Shown here piece after piece: positions 42,069 through 50,767 of a stretch of 64,000 nt of DNA; position 1 is the stretch's first letter, and each line of letters starts with the position of its first letter. The notes under the pieces were generated by a model. That model saw only the letters and a list, made by a program, of their open reading frames with translations, was not told the DNA's origin and did not search any database. The stretch covers positions 115,482 through 179,481 of the forward strand of contig NZ_LMPT01000020.1 in NCBI RefSeq assembly GCF_001424425.1, given 5' to 3'. Made by a program: the position numbers and the translations under genes. This stretch comes from Acidovorax sp. Leaf191. Lineage in GTDB: Bacteria > Pseudomonadota > Gammaproteobacteria > Burkholderiales > Burkholderiaceae_C.

Positions 42069-42097
42069 GGAAACTCCTGAAATACAAGCCAAACAGG

Positions 42098-42147
42098 CTG
42101 CTACCGCTTGATGGACAAGCGCCAGCAGCTATTGAATTAATAGCAAA
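42098..42147 (-). repeat. Dispersed palindromic repeat, family 1, copy E
   Basis: On the minus strand: ATTTGCTATTAATTCAATAG, then CTGCTGGCGCTTGTCCATCA, then AGCGGTAGCAG. This is the fullest copy. It fills the space between the DUF2946 stop and the TonB receptor leader in the copper operon. Confidence 0.8.
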
Positions 42148-42516
42148 TCAGGAGAATGCAGGCGGCCCGCGCGGCGGCAGCGGCGCGGCGGTGCGCGCAG
42201 CGATGTGCGCGGCGGGGATGGGGCGCAGGGCGTGCGCCAGAGGATGAACGACCGGCAGCGGGGCCTGCGTGGCGGGCGGCGGTGCACCGACATGGGCGCA
42301 CAGCGGGCAGTCGAGCGCGTGGCTCGTCACTTCCTGCACGCCGTCGTCGGTCTTGACCAGCAGCTTGATCGCGCCCGAGCCCGAGCAGATCAGCTCCATG
42401 GCCTGCGGGCTGACCAGCGGCGACGCCACCGCCACCCCGATGGACACCACAAACCACGCCAGCACACAGCGGGCGAGCCAGCGAAGGCTGCGGAGGGTTT
42501 GCAGGGACGGCACCAT
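42148..42516 (-). CDS. DUF2946 family protein
   Basis: A 122-residue protein with one N-terminal hydrophobic segment (LARCVLAWFVVSIGVAVASP) and the DUF2946 features: MELICSGSGAIKLLVKTDDG, then DCPLCAHVGAPPP with a C-x-x-C. A His/Pro/Ala-rich end (VVHPLAHALRPIPAAHIAAR) could bind metal. DUF2946 genes often lie beside copper-related TonB receptors and PCuAC genes, and here it is the first gene of that operon. The cysteine pair with flanking histidines suggests copper binding; the role is unproven. Confidence 0.85.
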   Translation of the reverse strand: MVPSLQTLRSLRWLARCVLAWFVVSIGVAVASPLVSPQAMELICSGSGAIKLLVKTDDGVQEVTSHALDCPLCAHVGAPPPATQAPLPVVHPLAHALRPIPAAHIAARTAAPLPPRGPPAFS

Positions 42517-42657
42517 GGAGGCCCGATTGTAGATGCCGCACCTGCCGCGGCCTTGACGGAGGTCATCTGGGCGACGGGCGCCCTGGCGGGCGGGGCCTAC
42601 GATCCGGCCTGGCGCCTGCCTGCCGCCCCCTTCAACGACAACAACGGAGACACCACC

Positions 42658-43296
42658 ATGCTCACGCTCTGCGGCTTTTCGGCCAGCAACTACTACAACA
42701 AGGTCAAACTCGCCCTGCTCGAAAAAGGCCTGCCCTTCACCGAGGAGCTGGCCTGGGTCGGCGAGACCGACCGGAGCGCGTCGCCCCTGGGCAAGGTGCC
42801 CTACCTGCGCACGCCGCACGGCACGCTGTGCGAATCGGCGGTGATCGCAGACTACATCGAGTCGGCCCACCCCGAACACCCGCTGATCCCGGCCGACCCG
42901 CTGGCCGCTGCCAAGGTGCGCGAGCTGATCACCTTTCTGGAGCTGCACCTGGAGCTGGTGGCGCGCAACCTGTATCCGCAGGCCTTTTTCGGCGGCACCG
43001 TGAGCGAGGCCGCGCGCGAAAAGGTCGGTGCGCAGCTCACGAAGAACATCGCCGCGTTTGCCCAGCTGGCCCAGTTCAGCCCCTACGTGGGCGGCGACAC
43101 CTTCACCCTGGCCGACTGCGCCGCCATCGTGCACCTGCCGCTGGTGAGCTCGGCCACCAAGATCATCTACGGCCGCGACTACCTGGCCGACCTGCCGGTG
43201 CGCGAGTACCTCACCCGCATGGCCGAGCGCCCGCACGTGCAGCGCGTCAACGCCGATCGCAAGACCAACACGGCGGAGATGCTCGCGAGGAAGTGA
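42658..43296 (+). CDS. Glutathione S-transferase family protein
   Basis: A 212-residue soluble protein with a thioredoxin-like N-terminal domain (MLTLCGFSASNYYNKVKLALLEKGLPFTEEL, with the cis-Pro segment LGKVPYLRTPHGTLCESAVIADYIE) and a helical C-terminal domain. The segment GGDTFTLADCAAIVHLPL is the N-capping box/hydrophobic staple of GSTs. The likely catalytic residue is Ser8 or Ser10 in FSASNYY, but the class is unclear. The substrate is unknown. GACACCACC precedes the ATG without a strong ribosome site. A family-2 repeat begins just after the stop. Confidence 0.88.
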   Translation: MLTLCGFSASNYYNKVKLALLEKGLPFTEELAWVGETDRSASPLGKVPYLRTPHGTLCESAVIADYIESAHPEHPLIPADPLAAAKVRELITFLELHLELVARNLYPQAFFGGTVSEAAREKVGAQLTKNIAAFAQLAQFSPYVGGDTFTLADCAAIVHLPLVSSATKIIYGRDYLADLPVREYLTRMAERPHVQRVNADRKTNTAEMLARK

Positions 43297-43298
43297 AG

Positions 43299-43369
43299 CC
43301 CCCCTGAGCCGCTGCGCGGCTTCCCCCGGAGGGGACGCCACCGGTGGCCCGGCAAAGCCGGTTCCACGG
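43299..43369 (+). repeat. Dispersed repeat family 2, copy 3
   Basis: Starts CCCCCCTGAGCCGCTGCGCG, ends AAAGCCGGTTCCACGG. It immediately follows the GST stop codon, in the same relation to the upstream gene as copy 1 has to the XRE gene. Confidence 0.8.
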
Positions 43370-43469
43370 TGACACTGGCATGGGGCTGCGCCAGTCGCAC
43401 GGGGCCCAGGCAATGAGCCGGACGGGACGGCAGGGGCGCGGGCACTGGGCGCCGCGCGCAGCTGGTGGG

Positions 43470-44279
43470 TCAGAACTTGGGAGCGCGCTTTTCGCGCAGG
43501 GCAGCGACGCCTTCGCGGGCGTCGGGGCCGCCGAAGCCAATGAACTCCAGGGCCAGCGAGGTTTCGAACATCGGGCCCGCCTGGCGCAGCCACTGGTTGA
43601 GCGCGTGCTTGGTCCAGCGGATGGCGGTCTGCGAGCCCGCGGCCAGGCGGTCGGCCACCTCGTAGGCGCGCGGCAGTAGGTCGGGCTCGTCCACGGCCAG
43701 CGAGACGAGGCCGATGCGCTCGGCCTCCTCGCCGCTCACCGGGTCGCACAGCAGCAGGTAGTACTTGGCCTTGGCCATGCTGCACAGCAGAGGCCACACG
43801 ATCGCCGCATGGTCGCCGGCCGCCACGCCCAGCCGGGTGTGGCCGTCCACGATCTTCGCGCCCTTGGCCGCGATGGAGATATCGGCCAGCAGGCCTGCCA
43901 CCAGGCCCGCGCCCACGGCAGGCCCGTGGATGGCCGAGACGATGGGCTTGTCGCAGTGCACGATGTTGTAGACGAGGTCGCGCGCCTCCTTCCAGATGCG
44001 GCAGCGCACCCCGAAGTCCTCGGTCATGTCCTGCACCATGGCCAGGTCGCCGCCGCCCGAAAAGCCCGCGCCCTCGCCACGCAAAACCGCGCAGCGCACG
44101 CTGTCGTCGTCGTTCACATCGCGCCAGATCTCGCACAGCTCCCGGTGGCCCACATGCCCTGCGGTGGGCAGCTTGCCATTGAGCGCACGCATTTGAATGT
44201 CCAGCACGGCGCCGTCCTGGCCGCGGCGCGTGATGCGCAGGGTTTCATAACGCTGATAGTCGGGCGATGCGTTGGGCAT
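43470..44279 (-). CDS. Enoyl-CoA hydratase/isomerase family protein
   Basis: A 269-residue crotonase-fold protein. The oxyanion-hole segments are present ([14 protein letters not shown] and [36 protein letters not shown]). At the position where classical hydratases have the catalytic glutamate (ELGLIPGFGG-like), this protein reads [15 protein letters not shown], so a simple hydratase reaction is doubtful. Such variants include isomerases and decarboxylases. It starts at the ATG at 44279; an in-frame extension upstream is low-complexity. It is monocistronic and convergent with the GST gene. Confidence 0.85.
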   Translation of the reverse strand: MPNASPDYQRYETLRITRRGQDGAVLDIQMRALNGKLPTAGHVGHRELCEIWRDVNDDDSVRCAVLRGEGAGFSGGGDLAMVQDMTEDFGVRCRIWKEARDLVYNIVHCDKPIVSAIHGPAVGAGLVAGLLADISIAAKGAKIVDGHTRLGVAAGDHAAIVWPLLCSMAKAKYYLLLCDPVSGEEAERIGLVSLAVDEPDLLPRAYEVADRLAAGSQTAIRWTKHALNQWLRQAGPMFETSLALEFIGFGGPDAREGVAALREKRAPKF

Positions 44280-44484
44280 GGCAGTGGGCGCAGCAAAGTG
44301 CGGTGGGGAAGATGGAGCATTGTGGCGTGGTGGCATGCCGTGGCACGCGGTGGGTCGCAGGAGGCGAACTGCGGTGCCCCGCGCAGGCCCGGACCAGTTG
44401 GGGCGCCGAGAAGCAGCCGGATCAGGCCGTGCCGGTGCGCCGCTGTGTCCGCTCCCTGTGCTGCCGCGCTGCTATCCTGCCGTC

Positions 44485-44898
44485 ATGCGCAGCCTTTTTC
44501 ATCTTGCTTTTCACGTCACCGACCTCGACGCCGCACGCCGCTTTTACGGTGGTGTGCTGGGGTGCCAGGAAGGCCGAAGCACCGACACCTGGGTGGACTT
44601 CGATTTCTTCGGGCACCAGATCTCCCTGCACCTGGGCGAGCCGTTCACCAGCGCCCGCACCGGCCATGTGGGCGACCACCTGGTGCCCATGCCGCACTTC
44701 GGCGCCATCCTGGAGCTGCCCGACTGGCATGCGCTGGCCGGCCGGCTGAAGGCCGCAGGCACCGCCTTCACGCTGGAGCCCCAGGTGCGGTTCGAAGGCC
44801 AGCCCGGCGAGCAGTGGACGATGTTCTTTCACGACCCCAGCGGCAATCCCATCGAGATGAAGGGGTTCCGGTCGCTGGACGAGGTCTACGCGGCCTGA
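44485..44898 (+). CDS. VOC (glyoxalase/dioxygenase-fold) protein
   Basis: A 137-residue single VOC domain: FHLAFHVTDLDAARRFYGGVLGCQEGRS at the start, GHQISLHLGEPF in the middle, and FFHDPSGNPIEMKGF near the end. The metal-ligand positions (His of FHLAFHV, His of SLHL and Glu of IEMKGF) are present, so it may bind a divalent metal. The family includes glyoxalases, ring-cleaving dioxygenases and resistance proteins; the substrate here is not predictable. It is divergent from the crotonase-fold gene, with 205 bp between. Confidence 0.88.
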   Translation: MRSLFHLAFHVTDLDAARRFYGGVLGCQEGRSTDTWVDFDFFGHQISLHLGEPFTSARTGHVGDHLVPMPHFGAILELPDWHALAGRLKAAGTAFTLEPQVRFEGQPGEQWTMFFHDPSGNPIEMKGFRSLDEVYAA

Positions 44899-45224
44899 GT
44901 CGCACGCTGCCCCGGCCGGGAGCGTGCTGCCGGCACGTCCTGCGCGCCAGCGCTCCCAATCCCCTCTTTGCCGCCCGCGCGTCCTTCGCACCGCTCGGCG
45001 CTCGTTGGCGCTTGCTGGCGCTCGCAGGGGCCAGCGCGGGCACCACGCTGCGCACGGCGCGGCGCTCCCCAGGGGTACTGCAACTGCCTTCCGGCGGGTA
45101 CGGCCGTCCCGGCAGCAGCTGCCTGCTGCCTCGACGCCCTGCCAGCCTTGGGGACCCCTCCCCTGCCCGCATGCCCTGCTGACGGCGCACGCCGTCAGGC
45201 TGCATTGTCGACAGGGCCGTGAGG
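44899..45224. other. 326-bp convergent intergenic stretch
   Basis: Between the VOC gene and the Rrf2 regulator, which converge. It contains an 8-bp inverted repeat TGACGGCG / CGCCGTCA near 45180-45197 and repeated GGCGCTCG/GGCGCTTG words (45000-45030). I see no supportable gene or U-run terminator. Confidence 0.5.
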
Positions 45225-45776
45225 TCAGCGGCGCTGCAGCAGCGGGATGGTCCCGAGCGCGAACACCGAGTTGGGCACACCCACCCGTGCCATCAGCGGG
45301 CGCGGCTTGGCACTCAGCTTGGGGCGGGGAGCGGCCGCGGGGACTGCGGCCTCTTCCGCCACCACACCCTTTTCGATCTGCTGGGCCACCAGGTCCTGCA
45401 AGGTCACGGACTGCAGATAGTCCATCACCCGTGCGTTGAAGGTGGACCACAGGTCGCCCGTCATCGACTTCACCTGCGCCGCCTGGCCGGCACCGAGGTT
45501 CTGCAGGTCATCGGCCTTGAGGTTCTCGACCGCCAGGATGATCTCGGCCACGGACACCTGGTCGGCGCGCCGGGCCAGCGTGTAGCCGCCACCGGGACCG
45601 CGCGTGCTGTCCACCAGCCCCGCGCGGCGCAGGGCGCTGAACAGTTGCTCCAGGTACGACAGCGAGGTGCCCTGGCGGGCGCTGATCGTCGACAGCGCCA
45701 CCGGGCGAATCTTCTGGCGCAGCGCGAGGTCGGTCATCGCCGACACCGCAAGTTGTCCTCGGGTAGTGATTCGCAT
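45225..45776 (-). CDS. Rrf2/IscR-like regulator without cysteines
   Basis: A 183-residue Rrf2-family regulator. The winged HTH is standard (MRITTRGQLAVSAMTDLALR, LSYLEQLFSALRRAGLVDSTRGPGGGYTLAR). The region that corresponds to the three iron-sulfur cysteines of IscR reads ENLKADDLQNLGAGQAAQVKSMTGDLW; there is no Cys in the whole protein, so it cannot bind a cluster through Cys. The helix VMDYLQSVTLQDLVAQQ and the long Pro/Ala tail (PAAAPRPKLSAKPRPLMARVGVPN) follow. No isc genes lie downstream. It is divergent from a NhaR-like regulator. Confidence 0.87.
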   Translation of the reverse strand: MRITTRGQLAVSAMTDLALRQKIRPVALSTISARQGTSLSYLEQLFSALRRAGLVDSTRGPGGGYTLARRADQVSVAEIILAVENLKADDLQNLGAGQAAQVKSMTGDLWSTFNARVMDYLQSVTLQDLVAQQIEKGVVAEEAAVPAAAPRPKLSAKPRPLMARVGVPNSVFALGTIPLLQRR

Positions 45777-45925
45777 CGTTGTACTCCTTGTGTGAACACG
45801 ACAGTTCCAAGCCGGGCAGTCGCCACGGAATGGGGCCAAGCGTTCAATGTAGTCAGTTTGACACTTCGCGTATATTCGTTTTATCGATTCAAATACATCG
45901 GTTTTTTCGAAGCATAGGACGCCAC
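45777..45925. promoter_or_regulatory. Divergent control region of Rrf2 and NhaR-like genes
   Basis: A short AT-richer divergent region. On the plus strand TTGACA at 45858-45863 is a strong -35 match for the NhaR-like gene, but the element 17 bases on (TTATCG) is a poor -10. Confidence 0.45.
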
Positions 45926-46822
45926 ATGAACTTAAAGCACCTGCGCTACTTCTGGACGGTGGCCAAGGCGGGCGGTGTGATGCGCGCCGGCGAGCAGCTG
46001 CACACCACCCCGCAGACGCTATCGGGGCAGATCAAGCAGCTGGAGGAATGGCTGGGGCACGACCTGTTCCGCAAGCGCGGCCGCGGGCTGGAGCTCACCA
46101 GCGAAGGGCGCGTGGCGCTGGGCTACGCCGAGCAGATCTTTGCACTGGGCGAAGAGCTGGAAAAATCGGTGCGACTGTCCCGCGGCCAGGCCAAGCCGCT
46201 GGAGTTTCGGGTGGGCGTGGCCGACTCCATCGCCAAGTCGGTGGCTTATCACCTGCTGGAGCCGGCGCTCGGCATGCCGCAGCAGGTGCACATGACCTGT
46301 CAGGAGGGCAAGTTCCCGGAGCTGATCGCCCAGTTGAGCCTGCACAAGCTCGACCTGGTTCTGGCCGACGAACCTGTGTCCAGGAAGATCGGCGTGAAGG
46401 CGTTCAACCACCCGTTGGGCACCAGCGGCATGAGTTTTCTGTGCGCTCCGGGCCTGCGGGCAGAACTGCAGGGCGACTTCCCGCAATGCCTGCAGGGCGC
46501 GCCCATGCTGATCCAGGGCCCCATGTCCTCGGTGCGCCAGCAGCTGGACCACTGGTTCAACAAATACCAGCTGCAGCCGCGCCTGGTGGGCGAGTTCGAC
46601 GACAGCGCCCTCATGAACGCGTTCGGCCGCGAAGGCCGTGGCGTGTTCACCTCCCCCACCGTGCTGGACGACGAGACCACGGCGCAATTCGGCGTCGAGG
46701 TGATCGGCCGATCGAGCGAACTGGTGGAGGAATTCTTTGCGATCTCGGTGGAGCGGCGCATCACGCACCCCTGCGTGGCGGCCATCACCAAGGCGGCGAA
46801 GGCGGATCTGTTTGGGAAATGA
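45926..46822 (+). CDS. NhaR-like LysR-family regulator
   Basis: A 298-residue LysR-type regulator. The HTH segment MNLKHLRYFWTVAKAGGVMRAGEQLHTTPQTLSGQIKQLEEWLGHDLFRKRGRGLELTSEG is close to NhaR, the Na+-responsive activator of nhaA. The effector domain contains RVGVADSIAKSVAYHLLEPAL and the NhaR-like FNKYQLQPRLVGEFDDSALMNAFGREGRGVF. No nhaA or other antiporter gene lies in this window, so its target is elsewhere or different. It is divergent from the cysteine-free Rrf2 regulator. Confidence 0.88.
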   Translation: MNLKHLRYFWTVAKAGGVMRAGEQLHTTPQTLSGQIKQLEEWLGHDLFRKRGRGLELTSEGRVALGYAEQIFALGEELEKSVRLSRGQAKPLEFRVGVADSIAKSVAYHLLEPALGMPQQVHMTCQEGKFPELIAQLSLHKLDLVLADEPVSRKIGVKAFNHPLGTSGMSFLCAPGLRAELQGDFPQCLQGAPMLIQGPMSSVRQQLDHWFNKYQLQPRLVGEFDDSALMNAFGREGRGVFTSPTVLDDETTAQFGVEVIGRSSELVEEFFAISVERRITHPCVAAITKAAKADLFGK

Positions 46823-47144
46823 AATGCGGGTGGGCGCGTCGCTGGGAACCGTACGCAGGTCGGAAACACCGTCTTGGTGAGCTTGGCAGCGCTGCCAAGC
46901 TACGGCGCCGCGCCGCATGTAGACCACACAAAGTGGCCGCGACGTATCTCAGCGACCCGCGAGGCTGGGTGTGGCTTGCAAGCGCGGCCAACCCAACAAT
47001 TGACCGCACAGTCAGCCAGCCAGCCAGCCAGCTACCCGCTACACCGTCAGCCAGGAAGGAATCGCTCAAGCCAGCTCAGCAGCCAGGCACTTCCTGCGCC
47101 AACGTTGCGCAGCCAACCGGGCACCGATAGCAAGCCCAAAAACA
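46823..47144. other. Intergenic stretch after the NhaR-like gene
   Basis: With the terminator and spacer that follow, this is a gap of about 378 bp before the tRNA gene. It contains a perfect 22-bp palindrome at 46880-46901 (arm AGCTTGGCAGC) without a U-run, and five tandem CAGC units at 47013-47032. I see no supportable gene. Confidence 0.55.
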
Positions 47145-47172
47145 AAAACGCCCACATTGCTGTGGGCGTTTT
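47145..47172. terminator. Bidirectional terminator at end of ribosomal cluster
   Basis: A 12-bp stem AAAACGCCCACA / TGTGGGCGTTTT with loop TTGC. The A and T ends make it work on both strands: it ends the ribosomal operon beyond the tRNA gene on the minus strand and NhaR-like read-through on the plus strand. Confidence 0.85.
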
Positions 47173-47200
47173 GCTTTGACTGACTGAATCAGCCAATATT

Positions 47201-47277
<77 letters not shown>

Positions 47278-47299
47278 GTAAGAAATAAATTATACCCTA

Positions 47300-47692
47300 T
47301 TATTCAGCTGCTGCCGAATTATTTTCGGTTTCTGCTGCGCGGTCGACCAATTCGACCAGGGCCATGGGCGCATTGTCGCCCACGCGGAAGCCCATCTTCA
47401 GAATGCGGGTGTAGCCACCGGGACGTGCGTTGAAGCGGGGGCCCAGTTCGTTGAACAGCTTGGTGACGCTGTCACGGTCGCGCAGGCGGTTGAACGCCAG
47501 GCGGCGGTTGGCGACGGTGTCGACCTTGGCCAGGGTGATCATGGGCTCGATCACGCGGCGCAGTTCCTTGGCCTTGGGCACCGTGGTCTTGATGGCCTCG
47601 TGCTCGATGATCGAGTTCATCATGTTCTGCAGCATCGCAAGGCGGTGCGAGCTGGTGCGATTGAGTTTGCGGAGTCCGTGTCCGTGGCGCAT
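47300..47692 (-). CDS. rplQ: 50S ribosomal protein L17
   Basis: A 130-residue L17 ([52 protein letters not shown]), lining the peptide tunnel exit of the large subunit. The C-terminal end is slightly extended ([12 protein letters not shown]). It lies 187 bp after rpoA, a larger gap than elsewhere in the cluster. That gap holds a promoter and a hairpin with a U-rich tail, so it can be controlled apart from rpoA. The initiator tRNA gene follows. Confidence 0.97.
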   Translation of the reverse strand: MRHGHGLRKLNRTSSHRLAMLQNMMNSIIEHEAIKTTVPKAKELRRVIEPMITLAKVDTVANRRLAFNRLRDRDSVTKLFNELGPRFNARPGGYTRILKMGFRVGDNAPMALVELVDRAAETENNSAAAE

Positions 47693-47804
47693 GGTGCTTT
47701 CCTTCTACTGTCTATGTAATTAAATCGGGCAGCCGTGTCAGGTACTTCCCGAGGCACTGTTCCCTTTTTGGCAGTTCAGCCGCTTGGCCGCTTGCCTGTC
47801 AGGG

Positions 47805-47832
47805 AACAAAAAGTCCCCCTTGCGGAGGACTT
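47805..47832 (-). terminator. Attenuator-like hairpin between rpoA and rplQ
   Basis: On the minus strand AAGTCCTCC, loop GCAA, GGGGGACTT followed by TTTGTT: a terminator-type hairpin upstream of rplQ. A second GC-rich stem (GGGTTCCCC / GGGGAGCCC, about 47838-47862) precedes it. Confidence 0.55.
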
Positions 47833-47865
47833 GGAAACCGGGCTCCCCTGTTCGGGGAACCCAGG

Positions 47866-47893
47866 ATTATAGCGGCTGATCAGCGCTTGTCCA
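47866..47893 (-). promoter_or_regulatory. Candidate promoter for rplQ at the end of rpoA
   Basis: Minus strand: -35 TGGACA (plus coordinates 47888-47893), 16-bp spacer, -10 TATAAT (47866-47871). The -35 lies inside the last rpoA codons. Confidence 0.55.
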
Positions 47894-48872
47894 GACCGGC
47901 TGGTGGCCAGTTCTCAAGCTTCATGCCGAGCGTCAGGCCGCGGGAGGCCAGCACTTCCTTGATTTCGTTCAGCGACTTGCGACCCAGGTTAGGCGTCTTG
48001 AGCAGCTCGTTCTCGGTGCGCTGGATCAGGTCACCGATGTAGTAGATGTTCTCGGCCTTCAGGCAGTTGGCAGAACGCACGGTCAGTTCCAGCTCGTCCA
48101 CAGGGCGCAGCAGGATCGGATCGAACGTGGCATTGCCGCGTGGGCCTGCAGGTGCGTCGAACGCAGCCAGCTCGCCACCTTCCAGCTGTGCGAACACAGC
48201 CAGCTGTTCCACCAGGATCTTGGCCGATGCGCGCACTGCGTCTTCGGCAGTGATGGCACCATTGGTTTCGATCTCGACGACCAGCTTGTCCAGGTCGGTA
48301 CGCTGCTCCACGCGAGCGCTTTCCACGGTGTAGCTCACGCGCTTGACGGGCGAGAACGAAGCATCCAGCACGATGCGGCCGATCGACTTGGTCGACTCGT
48401 CCGCATAGCGGCGCAGGCTGCCGGGAACGTAGCCACGGCCCTTTTCCACCTTGATCTGCATGTCCAGCTTGCCGCCTTGCGACAGGTTGGCGATGACATG
48501 GTCAGGGTTCACGATTTCGACGTCGTGGGGGGTCTGGATATCACGGGCCGTCACGACGCCCTCGCCGTCCTTGCGCAGGCTCAGCGTGACTTCATCGCGG
48601 TTGTGCAGCTTGAACACCACGCCCTTGAGGTTCAAGAGGATGTTGACCACATCTTCCTGAACGCCATCGATGGACGAGTACTCGTGCAGAACGCCTGCAA
48701 TGGTGACTTCCGTCGCTGCGTAACCCACCATGGACGAGAGCAGGACGCGCCGGATGGCGTTGCCCAGCGTGTGGCCGTAGCCACGCTCGAACGGCTCCAG
48801 CGCGACCTTGGCACGGTTGTGGCCAAGCTGCTCGACATTGATAGCCTTGGGTTTCAGCAAATTGGTTTGCAT
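47880..48872 (-). CDS. rpoA: RNA polymerase alpha subunit
   Basis: A 330-residue alpha subunit that dimerises to nucleate core polymerase assembly and contacts UP elements and activators. The N-terminal domain holds [31 protein letters not shown]. The alpha-CTD (about 250-325) contains [61 protein letters not shown], with the DNA- and activator-binding residues in RSANC and NLGRKSL. Length and order after rpsD are standard for the alpha operon. Confidence 0.98.
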   Translation of the reverse strand: MQTNLLKPKAINVEQLGHNRAKVALEPFERGYGHTLGNAIRRVLLSSMVGYAATEVTIAGVLHEYSSIDGVQEDVVNILLNLKGVVFKLHNRDEVTLSLRKDGEGVVTARDIQTPHDVEIVNPDHVIANLSQGGKLDMQIKVEKGRGYVPGSLRRYADESTKSIGRIVLDASFSPVKRVSYTVESARVEQRTDLDKLVVEIETNGAITAEDAVRASAKILVEQLAVFAQLEGGELAAFDAPAGPRGNATFDPILLRPVDELELTVRSANCLKAENIYYIGDLIQRTENELLKTPNLGRKSLNEIKEVLASRGLTLGMKLENWPPAGLDKR

Positions 48873-48985
48873 TCAGACTTCCTCTCAATACCCCCAGCTC
48901 GTTACACCGGTAAGGCTGGTGAAGCGCCTAAACCGCGATGCCTCGCGGTTCAGGGACGGTTTTCTTGAATTACTGACTCGACCGA

Positions 48986-49609
48986 TTAGCGCGAGTACAA
49001 CTCAACGATCAGCGATTCGTTGATGTCGGCACCGAACTCATCACGGTCAGGCGCCTTCTTGAAGATGCCTTCTGCCTTGTCGGCATTCACTTCCACCCAT
49101 GCAGGCATGCCGACTTGGGCCGCCAGTTGCAGGGCTTCGACGATACGCGCTTGCTTCTTGGACTTTTCACGCACGGCCACCACGTCGCCAGCCTTCACGA
49201 GGTAGGACGCGATGTTCACGGACTTGCCGTTCACGGTGATCGCCTTGTGGGACACCAGCTGACGCGCTTCAGCGCGGGTCGAGCCGAAACCCATGCGGTA
49301 CACCACATTGTCCAGACGCGATTCCAGGAGGAACAGCAGGTTGGCGCCGGTGTTGCCCTTCTTGCCGTCAGCGGCTTCGAAGTAGCGGCGGAATTGCTTT
49401 TCCAGCACGCCGTACATGCGCTTGACCTTCTGCTTTTCACGCAGTTGCAGGCCGTAGTCGGACGTGCGCGCACCGGAGGTACGGCCGTGCTGACCTGGCT
49501 TGGAGTCGAACTTGGACTTGTCGGCGATCGAGCGGCGTGCGCTCTTGAGGAACAGGTCCGTGCCTTCACGGCGGGAGAGTTTGGCCTTGGGGCCGAGGTA
49601 ACGTGCCAC
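48986..49609 (-). CDS. rpsD: 30S ribosomal protein S4
   Basis: A 207-residue S4 ([42 protein letters not shown]), a primary 16S rRNA binder. The S4 RNA-binding domain [45 protein letters not shown] is intact. It has no zinc-binding cysteines. S4 commonly represses the alpha operon through its leader; the target here would be near rpsM. Confidence 0.98.
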   Translation of the reverse strand: MARYLGPKAKLSRREGTDLFLKSARRSIADKSKFDSKPGQHGRTSGARTSDYGLQLREKQKVKRMYGVLEKQFRRYFEAADGKKGNTGANLLFLLESRLDNVVYRMGFGSTRAEARQLVSHKAITVNGKSVNIASYLVKAGDVVAVREKSKKQARIVEALQLAAQVGMPAWVEVNADKAEGIFKKAPDRDEFGADINESLIVELYSR

Positions 49610-49699
49610 TTGAGCTTCCTTTGTGTCATCTACCGCAAACCATTGCGGGAGCCGCCTGAGGCGCTTGCGCGTTCACAGGCGGCGGTGGGCTTAGAGAGA

Positions 49700-50104
49700 T
49701 TAGATACGGCGACGCTTTTGAGGGCGGCAACCGTTGTGGGGCACCGGGGTCACGTCGGAGATCGACGTGATGCGGATGCCCAGTGCGCCCAGAGCGCGCA
49801 CCGAGGATTCACGACCAGGACCAGGACCCTTGATTTCGACGTCGAGGTTCTTGATGCCTTGGTCGATGGCAGCGCGGCCGGCCACTTCCGATGCCACCTG
49901 GGCAGCGAACGGGGTGGACTTGCGCGAGCCCTTGAAACCTTGGCCACCGGACGATGCCCACGACAGGGCATTGCCCTGGCGATCGGTGATCGTGATGATG
50001 GTGTTGTTGAACGAAGCGTGCACGTGGGCAATGCCGTCGGAAACGTTCTTGCGAACCTTCTTGCGGACGCGCTGGGCTGCGTTATTGGCAGGAGACTTAG
50101 CCAT
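49700..50104 (-). CDS. rpsK: 30S ribosomal protein S11
   Basis: A 134-residue S11, part of the small-subunit platform at the mRNA exit. Typical sequence: [48 protein letters not shown] and the C-terminal [18 protein letters not shown]. The Asn-Gly pair in HNGCRP is the usual isoaspartate site. It lies 18 bp after rpsM and 90 bp before rpsD. Confidence 0.98.
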   Translation of the reverse strand: MAKSPANNAAQRVRKKVRKNVSDGIAHVHASFNNTIITITDRQGNALSWASSGGQGFKGSRKSTPFAAQVASEVAGRAAIDQGIKNLDVEIKGPGPGRESSVRALGALGIRITSISDVTPVPHNGCRPQKRRRI

Positions 50105-50122
50105 GATGATCTTTCAATCTCT

Positions 50123-50488
50123 TTATTTCTTCAGTGCAGCTGCGCCCTTGCGCGGACCCTTGCGGGTGCGGGCATTGGTACGGGTGCGCTGACCACGCAT
50201 TGGCAGACCGCGGCGGTGGCGGAAGCCACGATAGCAGCCGATGTCCATCAAACGCTTGATGTTCATCGTCGTTTCGCGGCGCAGGTCACCTTCGATGGTG
50301 AACTGTTCGATTTGCTCACGAATTTTTTCCAGATCGCTGTCCGTCAGATCTTTGATCTTCTTGGAGTAAGCGATACCAGTTGCTTCGCAGATCTTGCGAG
50401 CGCGGGTGCGACCGATACCAAAAATGGAGGTCAAACCGATTTCCGCGTGCTTGTGCGGCGGAATGTTAATGCCAGCGATACGTGCCAT
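50123..50488 (-). CDS. rpsM: 30S ribosomal protein S13
   Basis: A 121-residue S13 ([39 protein letters not shown]), which contacts tRNA and the B1 intersubunit bridges. The C-terminal basic segment [22 protein letters not shown] reaches the P site. It is the first gene of the classical alpha operon and follows rpmJ by 23 bp. Confidence 0.98.
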   Translation of the reverse strand: MARIAGINIPPHKHAEIGLTSIFGIGRTRARKICEATGIAYSKKIKDLTDSDLEKIREQIEQFTIEGDLRRETTMNIKRLMDIGCYRGFRHRRGLPMRGQRTRTNARTRKGPRKGAAALKK

Positions 50489-50511
50489 ATGCGTCCTCTA
50501 ATACTTTCCAA

Positions 50512-50625
50512 TCAACCTTGGCGCTGCTTGTGACGCAGGTCCGTGCAGATCACGCGCACCACACCCTTGCGGCGGATGATCTTGCAGTTGCGGCAGATTT
50601 TTTTGACCGAAGCCGAAACTCTCAT
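50512..50625 (-). CDS. rpmJ: 50S ribosomal protein L36 (zinc form)
   Basis: A 37-residue L36: [20 protein letters not shown] then [17 protein letters not shown]. Zinc ligands are C11, C14, C27 and H32, so this is the zinc-containing form. The start follows TAGGAGAATGCA. It lies between secY and rpsM as in the standard order. I see no infA reading frame in the 142-bp gap to secY. Confidence 0.97.
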   Translation of the reverse strand: MRVSASVKKICRNCKIIRRKGVVRVICTDLRHKQRQG

Positions 50626-50767
50626 TGCATTCTCCTAAAACTTTTCCATCCGTCCCGGCTGCTTTGCACGGAACACAATTTGTGCCCGCAAAATCGTGGG
50701 GCGTCGACGTAACCGATATCCAGCTTGCAGGCAGTGCATCGCGGTGCGATCCCTGCCTTCCTCATCC

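Noticed and set aside
39804-42080. A long open frame opposite the TonB receptor gene
   Set aside because: It is a His/Val/Ala/Gly/Arg-rich shadow caused by GC-rich third codon positions; it has no domain and mirrors a certain gene.
47013-47032. CAGC repeats as the beginning of a CRISPR array
   Set aside because: Four-base tandem units without spacers; no cas genes in the window.
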